A stretch of DNA of 64,000 nucleotides, taken from assembly GCA_009746045.1 (NCBI GenBank), contig RPFO01000644.1, positions 1,095,680 to 1,159,679 of the forward strand, in the 5' to 3' direction. Position 1 is the stretch's first letter. The number at the start of each line of letters is the position of its first letter. Shown one piece after another: positions 1 through 9,925 of the stretch. Made by a program: the position numbers and the translations under genes. The notes beneath the pieces were generated by a model. That model saw only the letters and a program-made list of their open reading frames with translations, did not search any database and was not told where the DNA came from. This stretch comes from Mesostigma viride (Eukaryota; Streptophyta; Mesostigmatophyceae; Mesostigmatales; Mesostigmataceae).

Positions 1-1051
1 TGCCTGGTAAAGCTTAAGCATCGTTTTCCTATCGATGTTTGACGTTTATATATACGTTCTAGCTTGTGTAGCACATTCTTTTTGCATTATTCATGCTCTT
101 TCTTGACCCTGGCCTGGCCCCTTTCTAAAACACCCTTCTTAGATGCTTCCCTCAGTCAGTTGACCTGCCACAGGGTGATGGTGATAAGTTTTAGAGGCTG
201 TATGGGTTTGAATACCTCCATATATGTTTGTTATACATTTCCCACACACATATTGCATGAGTGTGAGGCAGTTGGCTGGTCTCTGTGGCATCATCAAGCA
301 TGTAACCGGTGAGTAGAAGCTTCCCATTGTCAGCATGTGCCACCAGGTGTGCTGGCCATCACCTGGAAAGCTATAGCAGCTTAGGCCTAGTTTATCCTTG
401 CTAGGGCAGGCTGAAATAGGCTTAAAATCACTAGTTTGTTGGTGGCTGCCTCCTAGAATGCATGCCTTGCGTAGGGTATCCGTACCACGTTACCTACGTG
501 CATGGACAAGGTGGCACCTGCACATAGGTGCCATGTAAGGGCAGTGTGATGATGCAGTTATGTTTCCCCATCATTGTGGAAGGGAAATGTATTGTTTGGC
601 ATGGTTGGGGGCCATATTAGTAGGTATTAGTAGGTAGTATGCCCACTCCTACCCCCTTGGTTGCTTTTTACCAACGGTACCCCTATGGGCTGTACTGGGT
701 GTAACTGCTGGTATACCCACCCAAATGATGACCCCAATGGCTCAAACTGTTCAGCAACTAATTGTTTATCATCCCTGAAGTGGTAGGTGCCTAGCTCTTA
801 CAACATAATTCAAAATGCACATTCTACCAAAAATGAAAACGCTCGTCTTGACCCCCCTGACTTTGACGGCAGTTATACATGGCCTACGATGAATATATGT
901 GAGGTTGTGATATATCATGGCTTAGGGCAACTCATGGACATGCTTGCCCCCCAAGGACAGCCATTGGATATTGCTAGGTTGTACAGGGGCTGGTTTACAA
1001 AATAGGTGAGTTACTGCCGATTTATCGGCAGCATTTCCGCCCATTTAGGGG
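1..1051 (+). mobile_element. piggyBac-like nonautonomous element, right part (left part lies outside the window)
   Basis: This stretch aligns by eye along its whole length with 56160-57198. It ends in CCCATTTAGGGG followed by TTAA at 1052-1055, the same end as the complete copy at 55482-57198. A TTAA target site with CCC...GGG termini is the hallmark of the piggyBac superfamily. No transposase is recognisable. A short reading frame at 787-1005 is partly shared with the other copy but resembles no family I know and probably only reflects copy similarity. The element is inserted into, and ends, the Copia-like reading frame that starts at 1056. Confidence 0.6.
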
Positions 1052-1055
1052 TTAA

Positions 1056-1851
1056 AGTGGTCCAGAGGAACTGCACCCACCCCTGTGACACTGAGCTCAT
1101 TAGCTGAGATAAGCACCCCAGGATAGGATACAAAAGGTTCCCCCAACAAGGTGTTACTAGAGTACCCCTCCACCACCTGGAAGGGTGTCTGAATACCAAG
1201 TATAGGGAGCATCACTTGTCCCACTACATCCAGTGAGCTTTGGCCTGAGAAATCCTGCACCCGTGCCCAAAATGAAGGTGCAACCTCAAGACCAGGGATG
1301 GCTTGTGCACTGATCACACTGACCTGTGCCTGAGTGTCTATTGCCAGGGTCCAGGGGTCCTGACTAGTGCACACAGCTGAGACTTTTGCCAGCCCTTCGG
1401 CCACAGCAGCTTGTTGCTTGTGTGACCTGTGTAATGCTTGCAAAGCGACTGCCAATCTTGACCTCAGAGCGGGAGGGTTGGCAGACAATTTGGTGCCTTG
1501 GGGCTGAGCTAATGCTTCCAACCCAGCTACCTCGTGCCTGGTTAAGCAATCCCCAGGTTGTGAAGTGGGCCTGGCTTCACTGAGGGTGGAAGGGTTCACA
1601 GAGGGTGCTGTGGTGCTGTCAACAGCAGTAATTGGTGGCTCATGGCTACTGCTGGGCATGCTGGAGTTGCCAGATAGAAGTAGTGAGTCCATGCTTAAAG
1701 ACTCTTCCCCAGGCACGTCTGCCATGGGAGAATAATACTTCTTAATTCTATGACAGCTCACCCTGTGACGCTTCCCATTGGTATTGTGCTTGACCTCCAC
1801 GGTCTTGCCTTTTTTTTGGTAAATCCACGGATGGTAACTGGACCTAGCCAA
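1056..1851 (-). pseudogene. Retropepsin-like segment of Copia-like element I, downstream of integrase
   Basis: The reading frame carries a retropepsin-like active-site motif, IDTQAQVSVIS, and a later TLLGEPFV segment that fits the hydrophobic-hydrophobic-Gly strand of retropepsins. The 8180-9925 frame has the same pair (VDTNSQVSIL, AILGQNFL) and similar sequence between them. In this element the domain follows integrase, whereas Copia proteases normally precede it. The frame differs from that of the upstream integrase segment, and the change falls at an eight-base homopolymer near 1809-1817. It is cut off at the TTAA boundary of the piggyBac-like element. This is a degraded copy. Confidence 0.6.
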
Positions 1852-2216
1852 GTTCCAACCTTACCAAAGCTGTTTTCCTTGTAATAGAGGACTTGATCAC
1901 CTTTTTGGAATACTGGCCTGGGATGTGTTTTATCTTTTTCTGCCAGTTTTGCTGAGGTTTGTGCACGTGCAGTGTTGTACAGTGCTATCACCTCTGGGGG
2001 ATATACACCTGCCTGCAGTCCTGCTGGGATTACCTCACCCCACTTGGCATGCAGGACAGGTCTCATGTTTAGGGTTGTGCACATTTCATGACACCAGAGT
2101 GCCCTGTCACAATAGACCCCTGAAGTAGCATCCTTGGAGGGATTTTTGGCTAGTAGGGTTTTGACAGATCTGATGGTTCTTTCAATGACCCCCTGACCCT
2201 CATGATCTTCCAGCCC
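1758..2216 (-). pseudogene. Integrase C-terminal part of Copia-like element I
   Basis: The frame begins with HEGQGVIERTIRSVKT, the region around the third catalytic residue (Glu) of the DDE integrase core, followed by the integrase C-terminal region. It resembles HGQQGAVERSIREVKT in element II at 8180. Its 5' portion continues on the far side of the foldback insertion at 5448-5685. If 2217-5447 is removed, keeping one copy of the GCCC duplication, the integrase frame reads through the site, so the composite inserted into a once-continuous gene. Confidence 0.65.
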
Positions 2217-5200
2217 TGTCACGTCCGTGATCATTTACGTCCGTGCACTCAAGAAGTTACGCGATTGCCGTAATCGGAATCGTTACGTCCGACGTTTGGT
2301 TGGTTCCGATTCAGTATAGGCCGCAGGCTTTGTTCCTTGGGCCGGTGTGGAGCGCCGCGCCGGAAAGACCTGAATTTCTAGAGTGACAGTCTTAGGTGAC
2401 CTGACTTAGGTTCGGGCGCAAGACTTTGGGGCGCAAACCCTTGGTGGCTTGCGCAATATTCCGGTGCGTGACATTTGGCAGTTATGAATCTTTTGTATTG
2501 TCCAGACGGAATGATGTTCAGTCCATCTGACAAAGCTAGATACGCAGATCGTAGTGTGCGGTGTGCTGGCTCGCACGTGGCTGTCGAACAGACTTGCTCT
2601 GCATTTTGCTGGCAGTCTAACTGCACGTCAGGCGGCTTGCTGGCAAATGCGACAGCGCATGGATGCCGGGATTTTTGGAGGTATTTAGGAGCACAGCAGC
2701 GGCCATGGTGGTCGTTGTTCGCTCGTTACTCTCCCTCACAACTTGGTGTTGTCGTCAAGGGGTTTAATAGTGGAACAATCCGGAGCAGCCCCCGAGAGTG
2801 GTTGCAATGAGTAATTGTCATGAGATTGGTTGACGGAAGTGATAACTGTTTGGTTTCGTCAAGATGATGTGTGTATTGTGGGCGAGACTCGGGAAGGAAC
2901 CCGGTCGTCGTTGGCCAGTGAGCCATAGCTGGGGTAAGCGGGATAGGTAGACAGGATAGGGGGCGCTAAAGGACACTGCCAGCCGTAAGCCAAGCGGAGC
3001 AGTGTGGCGTCACCCGAGGCCTGCTAGGTTATCAAGAACCGCTTAGCCTTATTTGGACAGTGACGCACAAGTACGACATTATACGACTAGACAACACTTG
3101 TATTCTTGTCGATGTCTTTTGAAATTAAATGTGAATGGTTTGGTTGCTTTCCAAATATATAAAGCATCATGGTTTTATTCTACACCTGGCTGGCTACGGA
3201 ATTGCCTGTCATGAGGTCGGCGGCCAAGTATGTCCGTGACCTGCATCACACTGGATTTTAACGAGCGAACAACCCTTGGCGGGTTCAGTTCGGCCAGCCT
3301 GGGGTTCCTCCTGCTTCACCCAGGGAAGCACAAGGAAGAGGTTATTGCTTAGCCTTCAAAAGCATCTGAAGAGGTTAGGCTTTTCCCTGTAAAAAGCCAT
3401 TGAAGGGGTTATTGCTAAGCCTTTAAAAGCATGCATGTTAAGGTTGTTGCTGATCCTGGAAAAGCATCTTTGAGCAGCTGGATTTTTTTTTCCCTTTTTG
3501 CTGCTGCCTAGAATGACGCCCTCTTTGGGCTTCCTTCGGTTGTGTGAGATGCCTTTCTTTCACTTTTTGCTCTCAAGTTGTTGTGAGCTAAAGAGTGGGG
3601 GGGGAGGTGGCATATCACACACATGATTCCAGCTGATAGTGGATGCATTCAAGTAGCGGTAATGATCAGTCCAGGATATAATGGCACGCAAACGCGACAG
3701 CTGTCACGTCCGTGATCATTTACGTCCGTGCACTCAAGAAGTTACGCGATTGCCGTAATCGGAATCGTTACGTCCGACGTTTGGTTGGTTCCGATTCAGT
3801 ATAGGCCGCAGGCTTTGTTCCTTGGGCCGGTGTGGAGCGCCGCGCCGGAAAGACCTGAATTTCTAGAGTGACAGTCTTAGGTGACCTGACTTAGGTTCGG
3901 GCGCAAGACTTTGGGGCGCAAACCCTTGGTGGCTTGCGCAATATTCCGGTGCGTGACATTTGGCAGTTATGAATCTTTTGTATTGTCCAGACGGAATGAT
4001 GTTCAGTCCATCTGACAAAGCTAGATACGCAGATCGTAGTGTGCGGTGTGCTGGCTCGCACGTGGCTGTCGAACAGACTTGCTCTGCATTTTGCTGGCAG
4101 TCTAACTGCACGTCAGGCGGCTTGCTGGCAAATGCGACAGCGCATGGATGCCGGGATTTTTGGAGGTATTTAGGAGCACAGCAGCGGCCATGGTGGTCGT
4201 TGTTCGCTCGTTAAAATCCAGTGTGATGCAGGTCACGGACATACTTGGCCGCCGACCTCATGACAGGCAATTCCGTAGCCAGCCAGGTGTAGAATAAAAC
4301 CATGATGCTTTATATATTTGGAAAGCAACCAAACCATTCACATTTAATTTCAAAAGACATCGACAAGAATACAAGTGTTGTCTAGTCGTATAATGTCGTA
4401 CTTGTGCGTCACTGTCCAAATAAGGCTAAGCGGTTCTTGATAACCTAGCAGGCCTCGGGTGACGCCACACTGCTCCGCTTGGCTTACGGCTGGCAGTGTC
4501 CTTTAGCGCCCCCTATCCTGTCTACCTATCCCGCTTACCCCAGCTATGGCTCACTGGCCAACGACGACCGGGTTCCTTCCCGAGTCTCGCCCACAATACA
4601 CACATCATCTTGACGAAACCAAACAGTTATCACTTCCGTCAACCAATCTCATGACAATTACTCATTGCAACCACTCTCGGGGGCTGCTCCGGATTGTTCC
4701 ACTATTAAACCCCTTGACGACAACACCAAGTTGTGAGGGAGAGTAACGAGCGAACAACGACCACCATGGCCGCTGCTGTGCTCCTAAATACCTCCAAAAA
4801 TCCCGGCATCCATGCGCTGTCGCATTTGCCAGCAAGCCGCCTGACGTGCAGTTAGACTGCCAGCAAAATGCAGAGCAAGTCTGTTCGACAGCCACGTGCG
4901 AGCCAGCACACCGCACACTACGATCTGCGTATCTAGCTTTGTCAGATGGACTGAACATCATTCCGTCTGGACAATACAAAAGATTCATAACTGCCAAATG
5001 TCACGCACCGGAATATTGCGCAAGCCACCAAGGGTTTGCGCCCCAAAGTCTTGCGCCCGAACCTAAGTCAGGTCACCTAAGACTGTCAGTCTAGAAATTC
5101 AGGTCTTTCCGGCGCGGCGCTCCACACCGGCCCAAGGAACAAAGCCTGCGGCCTATACTGAATCGGAACCAACCAAACGTCGGACGTAACGATTCCGATT

Positions 5201-5447
5201 ACGGCAATCGCGTAACTTCTTGAGTGCACGGACGTAAATGATCACGGACGTGACAGCTGTCGCGTTTGCGTGCCATTATATCCTGGACTGATCATTACCG
5301 CTACTTGAATGCATCCACTATCAGCTGGAATCATGTGTGTGATATGCCACCTAGGTGGCATATCACACACATGATTCCAGCTGATAGTGGATGCATTCAA
5401 GTAGCGGTAATGATCAGTCCAGGATATAATGGCACGCAAACGCGACA
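2217..5447. mobile_element. Composite foldback element with TGTC...GACA ends and GCCC target duplication
   Basis: The insertion starts TGTCACG (2217) and ends GCGACA (5447), flanked by GCCC at 2213-2216 and 5448-5451. It interrupts the integrase of element I. A 1483 bp unit (2217-3699) is followed by partial direct and inverted copies. Arms 2217-3273 and 4199-5255 are inverted repeats of about 1057 bp with one mismatch seen. Segment 3702-4213 repeats 2217-2728 directly. Segment 3605-3699 recurs inverted at 5258-5352 and direct at 5353-5447. No transposase or other recognisable protein is encoded; the short frames inside have no family resemblance. TGT...ACA ends with a 4 bp duplication fit a Ginger-type DNA transposon or an LTR-like unit. 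Confidence 0.7.
3263..3604. other. Single-copy inner part of the 1483 bp foldback unit
   Basis: Apart from its first bases this is the only stretch of the composite present once. It holds several short direct repeats around the theme GAAGAGGTTATTGCTTAGCC and a G-run ending at the 3605 boundary, where the next repeated segment begins. No coding potential was recognised. Confidence 0.5.
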
Positions 5448-5451
5448 GCCC

Positions 5452-5685
5452 AGCAATCTCTATTGCTTCACACCCTTCCAGGTCAGTCAGACAAGAAAAT
5501 TGTTGATCAAGCAAAATTCTGTCAACTGGGTAGAATCTGGGTAAAGCAATCATGAGTGCAACACGTAGCTGCCCTGTAGACATGCCAGGTAGGGGTTCCA
5601 TTACTGTGAACCTGGACCATGAATCTTTTAGGATCAGGTAGGGCTGGACATCTTTGTTGATGTGCATCACATCCCCCACTATCAT
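5452..5685 (-). pseudogene. Integrase catalytic core, N-terminal part, of Copia-like element I
   Basis: Going 5' to 3' on the minus strand, the frame has a segment around VGDVMHIN (candidate first catalytic Asp), then RILLDQQFSC (candidate second Asp). It ends at the foldback insertion. The third acidic residue is on the other side, near 2190. Spacing of the three after removing the insertion suits a DDE core. Only short matches to the retroviral integrase signature are visible, so the family call rests mainly on context with the zinc-binding and C-terminal regions. Confidence 0.6.
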
Positions 5686-5689
5686 GCCT

Positions 5690-5911
5690 CTAGTGGTGGA
5701 AGGAGTTGCAGACTGTATGCCATTTTTTAGGTTTGGGGCTGTTAAACTGACATTCTTGACAGTGTTGTCTAGCCAGTTTTACTGCATTCCTGAGTGGTTT
5801 TCCCATGCTACTACCCCCCAGCCGTCTGGCTAGTTCCTCAGCCACTGTTTCATGACCCATGGCTAGGCAGCAGCTGGTGAGCAAGCTCCTTGATATCAAT
5901 GGAGTTGTCAA
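5690..5911 (-). pseudogene. Integrase zinc-binding (H2C2-like) region of Copia-like element I
   Basis: The frame shows a His (in MGHETVAEELARRL) followed about 30 residues later by HCQECQ, resembling the GAG-pre-integrase HHCC domain that precedes Copia integrase cores. It is immediately upstream, in transcript sense, of the core segment but in a different frame, so at least one frame-disrupting change separates them. Confidence 0.55.
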
Positions 5912-6155
5912 CAGTGGGGGTTAGTGCTTTTATGTAAGGTTCCAGTACAGGGTGTTGGGAGGACAGTAAGGTTGCTGCCTCAAAATCAATTATGCCCTGG
6001 CTGCCATCCCCAATGGTAATGAGATCATCATCCTCAGCAGAGTAAGCAAGGTGAGAGAACTCACATTGATTTGGGTAGCGAGGCCTGTTGCAACGGCTGC
6101 CTGGAGCTGGCCAGGTTGTGCCTCGTGTAGTGGCAGCCTGGGCAGAGATCCACAT
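5850..6155 (-). pseudogene. Short Gag-to-integrase linker of Copia-like element I
   Basis: About 100 codons lie between the zinc knuckle (6178-6225) and the integrase zinc-binding region. I see no D-T/S-G-A type protease motif in them. An acidic DDDLITIGDGSQ stretch is visible, then a segment (LLSSQHPVLEPYIKALTPTV) whose DNA resembles the 71 bp tandem units at 6432-6645. The absence of protease here matters because a protease-like domain appears after integrase instead. Confidence 0.4.
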
Positions 6156-6177
6156 TGTTGACCAGTGTAGGGTTGTG

Positions 6178-6225
6178 GTTGCACTGGTTGCGGCTGTGCC
6201 CCGTCTGGAAGCACCTCAGGCACCT
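6178..6225 (-). pseudogene. Gag CCHC zinc knuckle of Copia-like element I
   Basis: Minus-strand translation gives CLRCFQTGHSRNQC, an exact C-x2-C-x4-H-x4-C nucleic-acid-binding knuckle as in retroelement Gag proteins. It is preceded in the same frame by an asparagine-rich tract encoded by the (TTG)n repeat at 6254-6319 and followed by CPGCHYTRH, possibly a second metal-binding motif. This anchors the Gag end of the element. Confidence 0.7.
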
Positions 6226-6252
6226 GACCCTTCCAGGGTTGCCAGGTTGCCT

Positions 6253-6253
<1 letters not shown>

Positions 6254-6318
<65 letters not shown>

Positions 6319-6319
6319 G
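6254..6319 (+). repeat. (TTG)n microsatellite encoding poly-Asn on the minus strand
   Basis: About 22 perfect TTG units, followed by shorter TTG runs to about 6346 and the TTAATTAATTAAT stretch near 6390. On the minus strand it reads AAC in frame with the zinc knuckle, so it is a coding low-complexity linker rather than intergenic noise. Confidence 0.9.
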
Positions 6320-6431
6320 CCCTGTTGGGGCCGGTTGTTGTTGTTGTTATTGCCCTGTGAGGGCCTGTTGTTGGTATTGTTATTGTTAATTAATTAATCG
6401 CAGCTTTTCTTGTTTGTTCATTGTATTGATT

Positions 6432-6645
6432 GAGAGGACAGTATCTTTGCTGCCTCAACACCAACCATGGTTTGGTAACAGTTTCGTTTGTTTGCTTGCA
6501 GTGAGAGGACAGCATCTGTGCTGCCTCAACACCAACCATTGTTTGGTAACAGTTTCGTTTGTTTGCTTGTAATGAGAGGACAGCATCTGTGCTGCCTCAA
6601 CACCAACCATGGTTTGGTAACAGTTTTGTTTGTTTGTTTGTTTTC
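6432..6645 (+). repeat. 71 bp tandem repeat, three units
   Basis: Units start at 6432, 6503 and 6574 with the theme GAGGACAGCATCTGTGCTGC and end in a TTTGTTTGCTTG run. A diverged single copy of the core lies within the Gag-integrase linker near 5960-6000, so the array seems to have grown from element coding sequence. Confidence 0.8.
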
Positions 6646-6759
6646 TGTTAGTGTTTCTTGTTATTGCCTCCCGGTGCTGCTTGAGCGTTAGCACCAGCCA
6701 TGTCTTTACCCGCAAGTACATGCGTTTGGTAATGGCTTCTGCCACTACTGCATGCGTTA

Positions 6760-7000
6760 TTGATTATGTGCGGCGGCTGGGCAAGCTCCATGTCTAGGGA
6801 GTTGACAGCAGTGGGTTTGATTAAGGGCCCTCAGCCCTGACATTGAGAGGATCAACAGTCTCCCTAGAGGGTAGAGGCTGTGCTGCCAAGAAAGCAACAA
6901 TACCCTTACACTCATCCCAAATAAAATGGGGAGATCTGCGTTCAAAAGACATGACATTCATTCAGATAAGTCACGTTGGGGTGGACGGAGATACTTGTCT
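6760..7000. other. Diverged duplicate of the element I linker; no gene recognised
   Basis: The phrase GGGCAAGCTCCATGTCTAGG and its surroundings resemble 5870-5900, suggesting a second diverged piece of the same element family. No continuous reading frame was found. Confidence 0.3.
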
Positions 7001-7128
7001 CGTTTGCATATGCCGTCCAGCCCAGGCCGCCCACCGCCGGCGATGGGGATAGGCCAGGAGTGCTTTTATCACATAACAGCTGGAGCGTTTCTATGCTCCT
7101 CATGCTGCAGTGATAGCTTTCTGTTTGG

Positions 7129-7686
7129 TTATGATATGTTGAAAAGATAGCCACCGCTCTTGAGCATTATATCAGAGCATGCATGAGGAAAGAAAGCAAC
7201 GGACTTGCTTACGCTGGAAGCCCCAGGGGCCGGCGCGGGGCCGGTGCCTCCTGGGGGGTTGTTTTCCTGCCGCATTGCCGCCGCCATGGCTGCTCCAGCA
7301 GTGGGTGCTGCTGTCGCAGCCGCCGGGGAAGAGGGTTGGTCGGTGCCCCGTAGGGGAACCGGCTCCGCCACCGGCTGGCGCACAGGGGAGGGGGGTTGTT
7401 CGGACTGCCTCGCGGCAGCCGGACCCTCCACCTGGCTGGTATTGTCATGGTTGTTCTTTTGTTTTCTTTTTCTTTTTCTTCTTTTTGTTTTGTTGTTATT
7501 GCATGCAGGCGCACCGACATCAGCCGGTGCCCTGTTGTCTGGCGGACGACGCTGATCATCATCGTCGTCCCCAAGATATAGTTTCATTTTCTCTTTTTTT
7601 CTTTTCTTTTCTTTTTTTTTTTTTTCCAGTGCCGGTTTGAACCGTTGTTGAGTTTGATGTTGCTGAAGAGCGTTTATAAAATTCAA
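7129..7686 (-). CDS. Low-complexity Lys-, Pro- and Ala-rich ORF, possible Gag N-terminus
   Basis: A 185-codon frame starts at a Met at 7686, with Lys-rich blocks, an Asp run and a Pro/Ala-rich half. No conserved domain is recognisable. It lies upstream, in transcript sense, of the zinc knuckle of element I on the same strand, where a Gag N-terminus would be expected. Lys-rich parts come from T-rich plus-strand runs near 7590-7626, so much of the frame may be chance. Function unknown. Confidence 0.25.
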   Translation of the reverse strand: MNFINALQQHQTQQRFKPALEKKKKEKKRKKEKMKLYLGDDDDDQRRPPDNRAPADVGAPACNNNKTKRRKRKRKQKNNHDNTSQVEGPAAARQSEQPPSPVRQPVAEPVPLRGTDQPSSPAAATAAPTAGAAMAAAMRQENNPPGGTGPAPAPGASSVSKSVAFFPHACSDIMLKSGGYLFNIS

Positions 7687-8179
7687 GTTAGGAAATGAGA
7701 AATGAACGACGTGGTATATTGCTTGAGAACACTGTGTGCTGAGAGCAATGAATTGCTTGGTTCATTAGAAAATAGGTTTACCCTTTATCAACGTTCCTCT
7801 CACTGGCTGCGCCGCCAGTGACCGTTGGGTGCAGACCGTTGGCCCGAGGCCACACGATGACAGGTAGCAGTCTAGTCACTGCATCGTGCGATCACAGATC
7901 AATGCACGCTGCAGTACGGTCCCTATCTAGGATACTCTAGTACCGTCCAATGACAGGACACTACGTATACTGGGTACTGACATCTGTCACGTACCTCAGT
8001 ACCCAAAGTACCTATCTAGGGAAACGTATGCGACTCGACTAGCATTCCTATCTGCATAGCCCACGTGGTATTTATATTCACATACCAACGTAGGTTTACA
8101 AGGCTTATTCATCATACGTTGTATTCACAATGCCTTTGAGACTTAGTCTACAGCAAAGCATGGAGACTAACTTCAGCTG
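7687..8179. other. No gene recognised
   Basis: AT-rich start, then mixed sequence. Short inverted repeats are visible, for example GGGTACTGA near 7969 against TCAGTACCC near 8003, and CCTATCTAGG is repeated near 7922 and 8011. It may hold remains of the 5' part of Copia-like element II, whose integrase is already under way at 8180. Confidence 0.4.
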
Positions 8180-9925
8180 TTGATGGGTCTCCAGTCTTTG
8201 TTGCCAGGCTTTGGGGTGTACACCAAGGTGCAAGCTGACTTGCAGTTTGACTGCTTGATCAAGCTGGCTGACCAGCTTCCTTGCAAGTTGGTCAGTGGTC
8301 CCTATAGGGAATGCCATGGGCAGCAGGGAGCTGTAGAGAGATCTATACGTGAAGTAAAAACAGTGGTGCTAGCAGCTAGGAGTGTGCCTGTTGTGGCATC
8401 AGCTGTAGAGCGAGCAGCCTGGTGTAAGGGGATTGAGGAGCAGCTTAACCACAGGGTAACCTATTACTATGATGGTGTGGCAGTCTCTCCCCTGGCATTG
8501 CAGTTTGGTATGCTATCACAGGACGTGGTGGCAGCCTGCCTGAAGAAGGCAGACAGGGTGTTCTCCAGGTTGAGGCGTAAGGACAAGGGTTGGAAAATGC
8601 TGAGGCCCCAGGTGGGACTGAGGGTCAGGATGTGGAAGGAACCGTCATTACCAGGCAAGCGTGGCAAGTGGCAAGATGGGCTGGTAACCCATGTGGAAGA
8701 GGCTAACCATTCTTGTCTGGTGGCTTTGGAGAGTAATCCCAAGCACGTGTACAGGCTATCCTGGGCTCACGTCAAGGAGAGAAGGCCAACTGCAACCTGG
8801 CCTGAAGACGGCCCTGATCCTCCCTTGGAGGGAGATGAGCAGGATGAGAGCCAGGCAGTAGATGCTAACCCGCCATGCTTGGATGATGGTCTGTCCTGGA
8901 TGGATGAGGGTGAGCAGGAGTCTGCTGAGACGTCTGTCACAAGGCCACAGGTGGCCAGGGCTGCACCACAGTCCAGGGGGCTGCTGATGGCGGACATCAT
9001 TCGAGCTCTGCAGAACAGCAAGCGTGATCCCAAGGTATCTAAGCTCACGGGATGGGGGTCATGTGGGGCACCAGCACTAGAGGTGGATACCAACTCACAG
9101 GTGTCCATTCTAAGGGTGGAGGATGCTGCAGGCTTGCAGTGGTCATCCCCTAGCTGCCTAGCTGTGTCTGATTTCTCTGGGAATGTGTCCATGAAGATCT
9201 TGGGAGAAGTGAGTGTGCCTATCCTGGGGGTGCCCACCACGTTCAGTGTGGTTGAAGGGTATCAGGGGCCTGCCATTCTAGGTCAGAACTTCTTGTGCTT
9301 GCCAGGGGTGAGGATATCCTCTGAGGAGCTAGCATTAGAAGGGCAGGGCCGCCTTCCCTTGCAGAGATATCGCTACTCCCAGGGTCTTAGTGTGGCTGTA
9401 AGGGCTGTGAGGGGTCTAGAGGCAGAGGGTCCTGATACAAAGGAGCCCATTGCTGGGGACCTGCTGATCCTCCCTACTACGTTTGACCCACGTGAGTTGG
9501 GTGTGCAGAGGTACCAGATCCCAGGAACGAGTCCTGTACCTTGGCGCAAGCTAGTGGAGATGATGCAAAGCCCCAAGATGGCTAAGGCATGGACTCTTGG
9601 CTTTGTTGCTTCTGGGCATGAGTGGATAGTTGCCAACTGTGCAGAGCCTGTGGATGTCCTCCCTGAGGATCACCAGCTGCTCAGGTTGATGTTTGTCCTC
9701 AAGCTCAAGGAGGTGGATGGCGTGCAGGTGCCACATGTTAGACCAGTTGTGACTGAGTACCATGGCACTGGACAGTTAGCAGATGAGGAGCTTTACACAC
9801 CAGGGATGCTGCATGATACATGGAGGATTTTGTTGTGCATTTACTTGTCTTTTCTGCAGAAGGAAATACCCTATAGCTCTGTGTTGGTAGATTTCCAGAG
9901 GGCTTTTCTTAAGGGTGATCAGTAG
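8180..9925 (+). pseudogene. Copia-like polyprotein II: integrase C-terminus, protease-like domain, start of RT
   Basis: The frame lacks Gag and the front of integrase, and enters at the core end: GAVERSIREVKT around residue 53 carries the likely third catalytic Glu. An integrase C-terminal and acidic linker region reaches about residue 290. A retropepsin-like domain follows, with VDTNSQVSIL (Asp303) and AILGQNFL (366-368). RT begins later; VLVDFQRAFLKGD near the end holds catalytic Asp571, matching the Copia motif with AFL-x-G. The frame stops at an in-frame TAG at 9923-9925 just after this motif, and the same frame continues downstream. Known Copia order is protease, integrase, RT; here protease-like sequence lies between integrase and RT. 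The Met at 8180 is simply the first available and is unlikely to be a native start. Confidence 0.75.

Noticed and set aside
2378-5094. 82- and 111-codon frames repeated three times as conserved genes
   Set aside because: They are identical only because the foldback DNA is duplicated; no codon-level conservation or domain is visible.
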